From Carya illinoinensis (lineage: Eukaryota; Streptophyta; Magnoliopsida; Fagales; Juglandaceae): DNA of 64,000 nucleotides. Numbering within the stretch: the stretch's first letter is position 1; the number at the start of each line of letters is the position of its first letter. The DNA lies in contig NC_056765.1 in assembly GCF_018687715.1 (NCBI RefSeq), positions 12,948,001 through 13,012,000 of the forward strand, in the 5' to 3' direction. The notes under the pieces are model-generated. The model did not search any database and had not been told where the DNA came from. It worked only from the letters and a program-made list of their open reading frames with translations. Below, one piece after another: positions 47,622 through 58,631 of this stretch. The position numbers and the translations under genes are program-made.

Positions 47622-47633
47622 GCTCTGATACCA
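47622..47633 (-). other. Primer-binding site (tRNA-iMet type)
   Basis: 'gctctgatacca' is the reverse complement of 'tggtatcagagc'. It sits 3 bp from the LTR end at 47637. Confidence 0.9.
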
Positions 47634-47636
47634 CCC

Positions 47637-50600
47637 TGTGACACCCTCAAATTCCGTTGGGATTGGACGGATATTTGAAGCGTCGAGACATACAACACAA
47701 GGTTATCTGCCCATGTTCATGACATATAAGATGCAATGTTTCTAATATGCATCTAACATTAGGCAATATTCGCAGCAGATAAATTTTTTTTCTTTAGCAA
47801 TATATGCACCAAATTGAAAATATCCCAAATTCTTAAATTATACTTCATACATAAAGACCCATTGAACAACTAAGATCACAACACTAGTCCAAAATGGTTA
47901 TGATCCAAAAAGTACTAGAGATGCAACTCCAATGTACAAGTAGTAATTTACGTTAACTACTATATTAACATTGACGTCGCACTGTCGCTTAGTCAACTGT
48001 GTCTAGTTGGTCAACTCCTGATTCTCCTTCAAGTCCTGTAACAAGATCTACCATTCGGGGGGAATGGTAGTTGTGACTACTAAAGTGAGATTTGATTACA
48101 AATCTCAGTAAGTTAACAAAAAACTTCGACACAGGCTAATGATGCATGGATAACAATAAAAGCATGAATGCATAATCAAATTCATAAGTAATTAAAGCAT
48201 AACTTGACGTACAACATAGCATAACTAACATAACTTAAATTGAAACGTGAACTGAACTTGACTTGACATGAACTTGATCTGAAACTTGACTTGACATGAA
48301 CTTGATCTGAAACTTGACTTAACATAAATTTGCTCTGAAACTTGACTTAACATGAACGTGGTTTGAAACTTATTCATTAACTACTTAAATACATACTCCA
48401 CAGTTGTTGTGGCCCCATATATTCTACGTGTCACAATTGCTGTGTCTCACATAGTGTATGCGTCACAATTGCTGTGACCCCCATACATAAGTAATCAAAA
48501 CATAACTTGACGTACGACATAACATAACTGACATAACTTAAATTGTAACGTAAATTAACTTGACTTGACATGAACTTGAACATGAGCATAATATGTACGT
48601 GAACATAACATGACATAACATAAACTTGATCTGACACTTGACTTAACATGAATATTACGTGAACATAACATGACATAACATAAACTTGATCTGACACTTG
48701 AGTTAACATGAATATGATCTGAAACTTATTCTTTAACTGCTTAAATACATACTCTACAGTTTTTGTGACCCCATGTATTCTACGTGTAAATACATACTCC
48801 ACAGTTGTTGTGGCCCCATGTATTATACTCGTCACAATGCAGTTAAATACATACTCCACAGTTGTTGTGGCCCCATGTATTCTGCGTGTCACAATTGCTG
48901 TGTCTCACGTAGTGTATGTGTCACAATTGATGTGACCCCATACTTCGTGTGCCACAGTTGTTGTGGACCCCACGAAACTGAATGTAACTCAAGATGAAAC
49001 GTGACTGGAATACGAAAGGACAGAAGCCCGGACGTAACATAACGTGACTTGAACATAACTTGAAAGACATGACCAACTTGAGATAGAGTTATATCATGAC
49101 ATGACTTAAACACGTAACACAATATTTCATATATGATATCACATGTAACGAAAACATACTTAACATAACATACTTGCAACAGTGAACATAACATGACATA
49201 TATGATAACACACATACATACACTGTAGTTCCTTTACTTAGCGCACATACACAGTAGACTGCTAGTAAGTTAAAAGCTAATTTACCTCGATCTCCGCGTT
49301 TCTTATAAAACTTCAAGCGCGATCATGAGCAACTGTAATTAGTGATTCTAAAAGTTAGAACTAAATCACTAAGAATTTAAAATATGAAAAATACTAACTT
49401 AAAGAGTAAAATTTCCATTTTACCCTCTACATGTAGGAAAATGACTGTTTTACACCTAACTTAAGGATTTTGCATGCTAACTCCAAAAGTCACCAAAATT
49501 TACATGCCTCATATAAATTTTATCCTAAACTCAAATATCAATTTAGAAAAATTTAAAACTAATCACAACTATTAAAACTCCATAGGGCCGAAATTCTCAT
49601 ATGCTATTTCCATTAATTTTTGTTTCTAACTTGTTTTGATTAACTTTTTGATCTATGACTTATAAAGATGTGATCTTCAAACCAAATCATCACATGATTT
49701 AAAAATATGTCCTAAAACATATATAAGCTTCTAATTCAAGATCACATGGTTAAACATGAACCAAAACATAAATTGAGCCAAGAACATCCACACTTTGGCA
49801 TATCCGAACATCTCTTTGCATAATATTTCATATCTTTGAAACTAATTTCAAATATTTTCAAAATAATATTCTAATATGTATCTAAGAGGCTTAAGATCCT
49901 TCAATAAAATTATCAAAGCTATTGGAATAGGTTTAAACCATCAAAGATTTAAACTTTCTCAAAACATAAACTGTTTTTCCTCTTCCAATTTCTAAGTTTC
50001 TATATCTAAGAAAATCTTTTATCAAAACCTTTAATCATGCAACAATCCTCAACCAATAATCATATACATATGTTAACAATACTCCATAAAAATTTTGGAT
50101 CAATATCTATCCATTAGCTTGGTCAAAAACTTCAAATTATAACATATTCTTTAGTTTATCTCCCAGAATGACCTTTCTAGAGTTTAAATAATATTTGACT
50201 AACCAAATGATTTTCAAATGAAACAAATAAGATATCCACGTAAACTAGACTAAAAAAGGAACAACTTCTATGCAGGAAATTTTATGATAAAACACTTACA
50301 AAAATTTCGAAATGGGCGTGCAAAAGAATACTTAAAAGCTGTCCGAGAGAGTGTTTGGTGTTCATCCAATGGAAGGTGAAAAGGAAAAAGATTTCGTGGG
50401 AAGTGGCTGGTGGTATTTATGGGCAAAATATGGAAGAAGATGAGGCTGGAGTGAGAGTTGAGTGTAGGTCTCTCTTACCCGGAGTGAGAGGTCTCTCTTA
50501 CCCAATAATATCTACAAAAATCAACTCAAGATATTTTTACCCAATAATATCCACGAAATCAGCTTAAAATATTTTTATCCAATAATATCCATAAAATTAG

Positions 50601-50956
50601 TTTAAGATATTTTTATCCAATAATATCCACAAAAATTAGCTCAAAATATTTTTATCCAATAATATCTACAGTTTTGAACAGGCGTTCCGTCCGAAAATAT
50701 GAAAAAGAGTTATTGCGCCATAAAGACCTTAAATAACCCACCGAGTCTAATGACACAAACCATAATACATTTAGACACTTCTAACTATCTCCAATAATCA
50801 AAAACACACTTCTAATATCATAATGAGTAATAACACTAACTATGTAGTTATACTAAAACCTATATGATTAATGGATTCGTGAAAACTTATAGGGTCTTCA
50901 CGAGGTTCTTAAAGTCAATAGAAATTCCACAATTGAATTTATAGCGGGCTGTTACA
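47637..50956 (-). repeat. Gypsy LTR, minus strand, 3.3 kb
   Basis: Its ends are TG...CA: 'tgtgacaccctc' at 47637 and 'gcgggctgttaca' at 50956. On the left it is followed by a PBS and gag start. On the right it abuts a PPT and the 3' end of an internal region. So one LTR joins the end of one unit to the start of another. It contains tandem repeats (48238-48980) of 'cttgacttgacatgaacttgatctgaaa' and 'catactccacagttgttgtggccccatgta'. Confidence 0.8.
48238..48980. repeat. Tandem repeats inside the gypsy LTR
   Basis: Two interleaved families recur: a roughly 30-bp 'acttgacttgacatgaacttgatctgaa' unit, and a roughly 60-bp unit with 'tactccacagttgttgtggccccatgtattctacgtgtcacaattgctgtg'. Each is present three or more times with substitutions. 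Confidence 0.75.
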
Positions 50957-51250
50957 ATCTCCCCTCCTAAAAAAAAGATTTCATTCTCGAAATCGAAATA
51001 AATAAGAAATAGCAATTTAATGGAGAGGTGTTTCTTACCAACCTGCTGTCTATCCCGTATATATTTACCTTTGAGATTATGTCATTCCTTAACTCTCTTA
51101 CTTTAATCAACAATTATATTATACTTCTTTCCACAAGGTCGGCCAACTTGTATCGACATACTCTCCAAATCTAAAACTTCATGTCAATAATCTTTCGAAA
51201 CTCTTCCTTAGAAAAACGTAAGCGATATACTTTAAGTGTTCTTGTAAATA
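50957..51250 (-). pseudogene. Second copy of the gypsy internal 3' end
   Basis: It is near-identical to 45085-45374, with PPT complement 'atctcccctcct' at 50957-50968. It starts the second, truncated unit of a tandem arrangement. Confidence 0.7.
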
Positions 51251-51662
51251 ACATAGTTAGTAGAGAATTTATCAAAATTAAGCCGCTAATCCTTTTTTTT
51301 TTCAACAAAAATAGTGGCCATCTGTTTTAGACCAGACAAGCTCTGATCCGCATGATTTTTATAGGTCTTCTGTAACTGTCAGGCGCCGCAGAGCTATGAT
51401 ACTACATCGCTCTTTTGTAGCTATCAGGCGCCGCAACTATGATATTACCTCGCTTTTTTGTAACTGTCAGGCGCCGCAGCTACGATACTACCTCACTCTT
51501 GTCTCTTGTAGAAAAATGCTTCACAAGAGATGCTGTGAAGTAATAGAGATGCTTCGTCATAATTTTCTCTTATTCAGTTCATCTTCATTCGCATCTCATC
51601 TTCTTCACTTTTCTGTAATTAGTCTGCATTCTTGCTATCTCTTTCTGCATTCTCACTCTGCA

Positions 51663-52049
51663 ATGGCTCAGCAATCTTCTTATTACCAATATATGAGGTA
51701 TTCTACACCTCGTTCACCAGTTATTTCTACTTCTACTGTAGGTGCTATGATGCAATCCAATAATAATCTGACTAATAAGTCAGATAATGAAATTATCTAC
51801 GAGTTTGTGAGTCTCGGTACCCAATACTCATTAATCATTGTCGCATATTCTCAGCAACTACAATCCAAGACTAGTGGGGTTGACAAACTCCACGAGAATA
51901 TTTCTATCCTTCAGCGAATTTTTCTGGAATCCAACATGAAGATAGAAGCACTAAAGCAAGAGAATAGAAATTTAAAATCCTTACTTAAATCTTCTTTTAG
52001 ATTGTCTACTCCTTTAGATAGAAAGGGTATGCAGATTTTTGAAGAGTAA
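51663..52049 (+). CDS. MAQQ-type ORF, copy 5
   Basis: It starts MAQQSSYYQYMRYSTPRSPV at 51663 and stays open to a TAA after MQIFEE. The last stretch seen in sister copies (QERLKNEAKSLKFL, to about 52091) is cut off by that stop. The frame is also open upstream to 51396, but only because a deletion removed the TATA box ('tttctcttattcag'). Alignment with the other copies supports the 51663 start. The upstream region carries the triplicated 50-bp unit. The coiled-coil region is intact (VDKLHENISILQRIFLES, ALKQENRNLKSLLKSS). Confidence 0.65.
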   Translation: MAQQSSYYQYMRYSTPRSPVISTSTVGAMMQSNNNLTNKSDNEIIYEFVSLGTQYSLIIVAYSQQLQSKTSGVDKLHENISILQRIFLESNMKIEALKQENRNLKSLLKSSFRLSTPLDRKGMQIFEE

Positions 52050-52199
52050 GAGCGTTTAAAGAATGAGGCGAAGAGCCTCAAATTTTTGTAATTTTATTTC
52101 GAGATTATAAAATAATAATTCACAAATATTCATATTTGTGTTTATATCTTCTGGTAGATGTTCTGTGTGCTCCATTTTATTTCTTCTTTAATAATGCAC

Positions 52200-52763
52200 A
52201 CCTCTTACAAAACCGTAATATGAATCTGAAATACTAATTGTATTTAAGAGATGGTATTTCAAATCTAATAATTTCATTCATCTCCCCCTTGAAGCCGCAA
52301 GGATTTCAGATTTATATATCAAATATGTGCAGTTTTCATGAGCTCTTTTGGAGCCTCAAAGATAATTAAATTCATCTATATAAACTGCAATAAGTTAATA
52401 TAGATACTGAAAATATATTGAAAATAGATTGTTTTAGATCATATAAGGATTTTTTAAACTTAGATCCATAAAGATAGTGCTTTGCCAGAAATCATTTGAT
52501 GGCAGCGTGATAAAACTATTATCATAAATGAATCCTACTAAGGCCAAAACTTTTCCTAATCAAATTACTCTTCCAAACACAATGACTTGACATACTCCAA
52601 AATAACAATAATGCAATACTACCATCAATTGCAATCAAATCAACTTTAACTATGTTTAATCACACATAGATCCTAGTAAAATACCAGTGATGATGCCAGC
52701 TCTTGCAGTTCCTGGGGCGCTAGCATCTACGTCTCTCTGAGTGACAGCATACACTCTAATGAG
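52200..52763 (-). repeat. Second copy of inverted copia RT plus gypsy gag start
   Basis: 52200-52460 copies 46340-46594 (inverted copia RT). It is joined directly to 52461-52763, a copy of 47020-47322 (gag start). Relative to the first unit, about 425 bp (46594-47020) is deleted. Confidence 0.75.
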
Positions 52764-52773
52764 CATGGAGCAC

Positions 52774-53610
52774 AGAACATCTACCAGAAGAATATGAATA
52801 TTTGTGAAATATTATTTTATTATCTCGAAAAAACATTACAGAAATTTGAGGCTCCTCGCCTCATTCTTTAAACGCTCTTACTTTTCAAAAATCTGCATGA
52901 CATCCCTATCTAAAGGAGTAGGCAATCGAAAAGAAGATTTAAGCAAGGATTTTAAATTCCTATTCTCTTGCTTTATTGCTCATATCTTCATGTTGAACTC
53001 CAGAAGAAATCGCTGAAGGATAGAAATATTATCGTTGAGTTTGTCAACCCCATAAGTTTTGGATTGTAGTCATTGAGAAAATGAGACAATGGTTTATAAG
53101 TATCAGGTACCGAGACTCACAAGCTCGTAGATAACTTCATTATCTGACTTATTAGTCAAATCATTATTGTATTGCATTATAGCACCTACGGTAAAAGCAG
53201 AAACAACTGGTAAACGAGGTGCAGAATACCTCATATATTGGTTATGAGAAGATTGCTGAGCCATTACAGAGTAAGAATGCAAAAAGAGATTGTAGAGTAA
53301 GAATGAAGACTAATTACAGCAAAGTGAAGAAGATGAGATACGAATCAAGATGAGTTGAATATTTCTTTTATAGAGAAAATTATGACAAAACATCTCTATT
53401 GCTTCACAGCATCTTTCGTGAAGCATCTCTCTACAAGAGACAAGAGATGTATCATCATAACTCTGCGGCGCCTGACAGCTATAGAAGAGCTGTAAAATCT
53501 TACAGTACTTGTCTGGTCTAAAAAGATGGCTACCGTTTTTGTTAAAAAATGAGGTTAGTGGCTTAATTTTGATGACTTCTCCACTATGTTATTTACAAAA
53601 ACTCCAAAAG
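52774..53610 (-). mobile_element. MAQQ cassette D, bounded by agcac
   Basis: It is near-identical to cassette A (44036-44878), flanked by agcac at 52769-52773 and 53611-53615. To its right the copia sequence resumes ('aactccagaagagtag'). Confidence 0.65.
52836..53264 (-). pseudogene. MAQQ-type ORF, copy 6
   Basis: It starts MAQQSSHNQYMRYSAPRLPV at 53264, contains the LTNKSDNEVIYELVSLGT-like block and ends EARSLKFL at 52836. A few stops are present at positions where cassette A also has them, so the two cassettes share damage and therefore ancestry after inactivation. The TATA box is at 53366-53373. Confidence 0.7.
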
Positions 53611-53689
53611 AGCACAACTCCAGAAGAGTAGTGAATTTAATAATCTTGAGTCAATATGGTGAATTTGTTTACCAAAACATTATCAAGTG

Positions 53690-54180
53690 CATCATTTAAA
53701 GAGTTGGTACACAATATTGAGATGCATCAACGCAAATATCTTTCACTATAAAGTCTTGAAGTACTCTTATATGAACAAAACGCATCCCCTGAGTACTCCA
53801 ATGGTTGCTCGATCATTTGATGAGCATAAAGATCCATTTCGTCCTTGTGAAGACGATGAAGAAATTCTTAGTCCTGAAGTACCTTATCTCCAGTTCAATT
53901 GAAGCCTTGAATATGTTATTATTTTATCAACATGGATCAAGTCCACAATTAGTTGGATATACGGATGCAGGTTATCTTTCATATCCACACAAAAAGATCA
54001 TTGTAATTCATGAGGAGAAATATGAAATTTATGTCAATCAGATACGGTTAAGTAATAATTTGGCAAATTTATTTGTTAAAGCATTACCAACGGCAACATT
54101 TAAGAAGATTATGCAGAACATTAAAATGCGGAGACTTGAAGATATATTATCATGCACTTTTCAGGAAGAATAATGTCTTG
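53690..54180 (+). pseudogene. copia RNase H C-terminus relic
   Basis: The frames give THPLSTPMVARSFDEHKDPF and RPCEDDEEILSPEVPYL (53780-53890). Next come SPQLVGYTDAGYLSYPHK (the first RNase H Asp block), an internal deletion, and NQIRLSNNLANLFVKALPTA with MRRLEDILSCTFQEE at the pol end. It completes the copia polyprotein whose RT lies at 42560-44020. A polypurine tract and LTR follow. Confidence 0.85.
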
Positions 54181-54380
54181 AAAACTTGTGCTGATTGTAC
54201 TCTTTTTCCTTCACTGAGGTTTTATCCCACTGGATTTTCCTTTGCAAAGTTTTAATGAGACAATCCTAAAGCGCCTGACGGTACACATAAATACTATATT
54301 CTTTCTCCTTCCCTATTGATTTTTTCCTATATAATTTTTCCTTGACAAAATTCGAGACATATTATTTAAATATGGTCATC

Positions 54381-54391
54381 TAAAGGAGGAA
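54381..54391 (+). other. Polypurine tract of the copia element
   Basis: 'taaaggaggaa' lies immediately before TGTTATAAACC, the start of the right LTR. Confidence 0.85.
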
Positions 54392-54579
54392 TGTTATAAA
54401 CCAACTTATATTGTATGACCACATTTAGCTGTTATAATTGACCAGATCATAATCGTCAATTAAGATCTTTATACCCCTATATATATAGATATATTTTTAA
54501 GATCATAATAAAAATATAACAAGAACCTCTCTCTCATTCTCTTCCTCATTCTCTCTTTCTTTTCAGTTAGTTCACAACA
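54392..54579 (+). repeat. 3' LTR of the copia element
   Basis: It begins TGTTATAAACCAACTTA and ends 'ttagttcacaaca', 188 bp. It differs from the 5' LTR mainly by scattered substitutions and an extra 'ctcttcctcatt'. It is followed by the ggcct duplication. Confidence 0.9.
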
Positions 54580-54584
54580 GGCCT

Positions 54585-55760
54585 AACGTTGTCCCAAGCA
54601 CATTTTAGCATGTAAGACTTTAAAGAAAAGGAAATAATATAAAAATATTTAAAAGGGTTGAGATGCTTAACGGATAATCCAATCAATGACCATCGGGTTT
54701 AAAGCTGGCTAAAGGCTATTCTTCAAAGAGTCAAAAGGCCTATACCCATTTCTGGAGAAAAATAAGGACAAAAGTCAAAACAAAGAAAAGGGTGTTGTTT
54801 TATTCAAACCGAGAGGTAGAGAGAGAGGGTTGGGCAGCTGCTCACCGAGGAAGGGGTGGACGCGGCAGTGGGCCTGCGTGGAGATCCACGGCGGCGCGGC
54901 TGAGGTCGACGGCGACAGATTCCTGAGAAAAGAATGTAATCGGCGCCGTTAAAGAAGAGAATGATAGGAAGGGGGAGAGGGGAGAGGGGATCGGAGGGAG
55001 ACTCGGCTTACCAAGGAAGTTGTGAGGCAGATCTGGGCTGTGGGAGGCTTCCGGTGTCACTTCCTGTTGTCGATTCCGGCGGGGTGGTGGTCGAACAGAG
55101 GAAGGTGGCTGCGGCTTGGCTCACGGCAGGAAGCGAGGCTCTGTTTATGGATATAGGGAAAACAGAGGCTTTCGGTAGTTTAAGGCAGTGGTTGGGTGGC
55201 CTGCTGATTGGCGTGGGGGCTGTTGTTTGGTGTTATAGGGGCTTCGAGCTTGGTGGTTCACGGTTGGGGCAGAGTTTGTGCTTTCTACATGTAGGTGATT
55301 TTCGTGGGTGGAGCTGGACAGTGGGCTTTGGTGGCAAAGGTTGGCTGCGAAGGGCGGGGCCGAGAGGTTGCTGGTGGGTCTGGGGTGGTTGTTTGGTGGC
55401 TTACGGTGGCTACACGTGGGTTCAAGGCCTGGCTACGGGGCGTGGGTTGGATGTTTGAAGCAGTGGTCTGGCGTCTTCCGTCGTGGTTTAGCGGTTGGGT
55501 GGTTAGTAAGTGCTCTGTTTAGAGTTGTGTAAAACAGAGGCGTTTGGCAGGGGTGCTGCGCGATGGTTGCTGGGTGAACTGCTGACCCCGAAAGAAAATA
55601 AAAAGAACGAAAGGGCGAGAGATAGAGAGTGTTGGTGAGAGCAGTTGAGAGTAGGTGAGAATCGAGATGCTTCGGGAAGAAAATAAAGTAGGAGAGAAAA
55701 TTTTCACGCGGGGTTACGGCGTAAAGAAAGGAATTAAGAAAAGTTAAACATAAGAGTCAC
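54585..55760 (-). repeat. Probable gypsy LTR head fragment, minus strand
   Basis: Between about 55610 and 55740, 'tgagagtaggtgagaatcgagatgcttcgggaagaaaataaa', 'tttcacgcggggtta' and 'cgtaaagaaaggaatt' match the minus-oriented LTR head at 35432-35593. The adjoining GC-rich stretch (54840-55500) has the look of the LTR leader of this family and produces long but meaningless open frames. Confidence 0.5.
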
Positions 55761-56620
55761 ACTCGGCACACCACTTAAACATGTGGTTTTCTTTTTGTCC
55801 ATCGTATTTAAATACACATTTCATTCCCCTCTTCCTCATCTTCCCCTTCTTCTCCCCAGTCCCCTTATCCCCTTTCTTTAATCTCCTTCTCCTTTTCTTC
55901 TATTTCTTATTTTTCTTTTTCGCTCAAGTCTGCTTTACCCCCATCCTTATCTCCAGTTTGTCCATTCAGATGTTCTCTACATTATAAGCAAAACAAAAAA
56001 AAGTTATCACCTTTGACGCCTTGAATTATAAATACTTGCAAACATCAAAGCAGGATAATTAAATCACCATTAAGAAATTGTGCTTGTACATTCAAGTTCA
56101 ATGTATTATAAAGCGGATTCAATTAAGTTAAAATAGAGACATTTTTATCGATTAGGGTGATGAGATTTGCATGGTAGTTGAAATAGAGAGGTAGTTGCTA
56201 ATGAGAAAAAAAATATAGAAAACTTGAAGGTCATCTAGCTGATACTGAAAAGGCTTGGGTTATTTCAAACAATAGACATCTTGAGTAGGCTAAAGAAATT
56301 AACAATAGACAATTACTCAGACCAAAACACAGAATTGAAGGTTCTATTAAAAGAAATCTATTTCAAAAAAAATTAAATTGTTGCTTTTTAGGAATTTTCA
56401 AATAACTAATTCACTATGTCCTGCCATTCAAAACCATGGGCACATTTTATAAATTAGAAATCCTGGACAAACTTATATTACAGGTGTACTCTCTATTATA
56501 AATCCCGAATCCCAATATACCCTGAAATGAACACAACAAATCACTATCCCAATACATTAATACAACTTACTCATTCAACTTGCTTGTTCCAACTTGCTCG
56601 TTCATTACCATATTTGAGTC
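55761..56620. other. AT-rich spacer, nothing recognised
   Basis: A pyrimidine-rich tract (55800-55930) is followed by AT-rich sequence without gene features. Confidence 0.5.
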
Positions 56621-56628
56621 CAGATAGC

Positions 56629-57729
56629 TAAGGGTGTGCATTTAGACCGGATTTTTTTTCGGTCCGGCTCGGAAATCTGAATCCTGAGTGAATTCGGGCA
56701 GTTATCCGCCAGGATTAAACCCAAGCGGTTGAGAAAAATCCGGATCCGGTTATGGATCTAGTTTTATAATCCAGTTATCCCTAACCAGGTTATACACCCG
56801 CTTGTTTTTATTTTTTTCCTGAAAACGACACCATTATGTGCTAGATTGATTTCCTCTCAAGTCTCTATCTCTCGAATCCTCACTTCTTTAGTCAATCAGT
56901 GATTCAGTCTCTCTCAACTCTAGTCTCTCATCTCGCAACTAGGTTATGGTGCACGGTGGCCATTGGTTTCGCATGGCTAGGAGGTGGGCTATCACATGGT
57001 GGTTTTGAGTGGAAGGGGGGCTCATGATGGAGAACACAGGCTCTGTTTTCGTGTGGTGGAACAGAGGCTTTGTGGTGGTCGTGTGGTTGGGTTTCATGAA
57101 TGACTGGGCAGTGGGAGTTGTCCCACGGTGGTACATGGCTGCAACAGTGATTCCGCTCCAAAAGGAAGATTGCCAAGTGTGTGGAGAGTTGCTGGAGAAA
57201 TCGACATAGCAAGCGTTGTTGGACAACGAAACCGACTGTGCAGCAACTCTGATACCAACTATACCAAGGTCAAAGACAACAAAACTGATGAGAAGGAGAA
57301 GCTGCCGAGCACAGAAAGAAGACGAGGCGTAGCTGGTTGCGTGCAATGGATCACTTGGCAGAACTTGCAACTGAGCGCAGAGAGAGAAACCAAGAGGAAC
57401 CTACAGCATTGAGGGCTGTGCACGATGGTGAGTTGCTCTTCACTGAACCGAGACTATCCAGGATACAAGGAGTTTGGAACTTAGGAGGGAAAAAAATATG
57501 CTCTGTTTTAAAGGTCAAGAATAGGGGTAAATGCGGTGAACAATAAACAACTACAACCCCTACAACGAAAACAAAGCTAACGAGAAAGAGGGAAAGGTGA
57601 GCAAATGGAGAGGGAGAGAACGGAGGGAGAGACAAATAATTTCGCAGGTTATCCGTCTGGATTTTAGAATCCGGATCCGGATTTGGTTATGGCCGGATAT
57701 ATAGATCCGGATCTAGATAAACACCTCTA
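56629..57729. mobile_element. Non-autonomous hAT-type element
   Basis: A perfect 8-bp duplication, cagatagc, flanks it (56621-56628 and 57730-57737). The short TIRs are taagggtgt and, inverted, tagaggtgt. Both ends carry arrays of 'atccggatccgg' and 'ggttat' motifs in mirror order, as expected for subterminal transposase-binding repeats of hAT elements. No transposase is readable. The interior (56940-57640) is GC-rich with a few open frames of no recognisable family. Confidence 0.8.
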
Positions 57730-57737
57730 CAGATAGC

Positions 57738-58561
57738 CCACATTATTCATTATCTCATAAATCTGACTTGCCATTCCTTCAAGATGACAATAGGATTAAA
57801 ATTGGAAGTTTCTAAATTAAAGTTAAGTAAATCAAGCTACACATAGAGCAGGAAAAATGCTACGACTGCAAAATAAATACTACCAACCCCTAAAACAATG
57901 TTGTTGCAACCATGGGTGCCAAGCTCCATTAGTCTCTAGTGGGTGTTGTGCATGCTTCCTATAGATATGAGAGAGAAAATTAGGAATGAAACACGAGCTA
58001 ATTGTTTTTCTTAAATACAAGAAAAACATGTTTCGCCACATCATTCTTGGGGCTTACTAGGTGTTGCCTCATTATTCTTATTTATTTTCACATGTTTCGC
58101 CACCCACTTATAAATAACTTGGATTTATTTATTTATTTATTTATAAATAACTTGGATTTGAATGAGAAATTACACACAATCAACAACCTGTCGTCACAGC
58201 TCAACTGCAGGTTTTCAGGAATCCAATGAATTTTTAAAGGAAGATGAAATTGATCGGATTATATTGTTCAATCACAAGGGTGTATCAAAAGGCAAAACAC
58301 ATAGAGAGTTAAGTTTTATTTACTTCATGTGCTCAAAAGATCCAATGGCGCTCTGCTAGAGTTCTTCATTTGAAAAAACTCTAAAGACTACAATAAAAAT
58401 TCAAAGATTTTGAAAAGTAACAACTACTGTAGGTTCCAAGAAAGAAAAAACAAATAAAAAGTTTACTATTGTAGAAGAAGAACCAAATCTTAGAAAATGG
58501 CTGGATCCAAACTGTGCTTGTTGCGCACAGAGAAACCTAGGGTTCCTTGCTCCCTCAGAAG

Positions 58562-58631
<70 letters not shown>

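Larger units (their letters stand above)
40047..54579 (+). mobile_element. Ty1/copia element inflated to 14.5 kb by nested insertions
   Basis: LTRs at 40047-40222 and 54392-54579 are closely similar and are flanked by a perfect 5-bp duplication, ggcct (40042-40046 and 54580-54584). The PBS ('gttatcagcacga') follows the left LTR and a polypurine tract ('taaaggaggaa') precedes the right one. Copia integrase-RT relics occupy 42560-44020, and the RNase H end occupies 53690-54180. A block of captured gene fragments lies at 40396-41572. A 9.6-kb insertion (44036-53610), itself flanked by agcac, separates RT from RNase H. Confidence 0.9.

Noticed and set aside
48238..48980. CRISPR-like regular repeats
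   Set aside because: The units are degenerate and contiguous, without unique spacers, and they lie inside a plant LTR.
51396..51662. N-terminal extension of the 217-codon frame
   Set aside because: It is translated promoter and leader. The extension exists only because a small deletion removed the TATA region, and other copies support the start at 51663.
54961..55458. 165-codon plus-strand open frame
   Set aside because: Its composition is Gly/Trp/Val-rich with no domain, it overlaps other frames, and it coincides with GC-rich LTR leader sequence.
57250..57263. 'ctctgataccaact' as a reverse PBS
   Set aside because: It lies inside the hAT-type element and no LTR end adjoins it.
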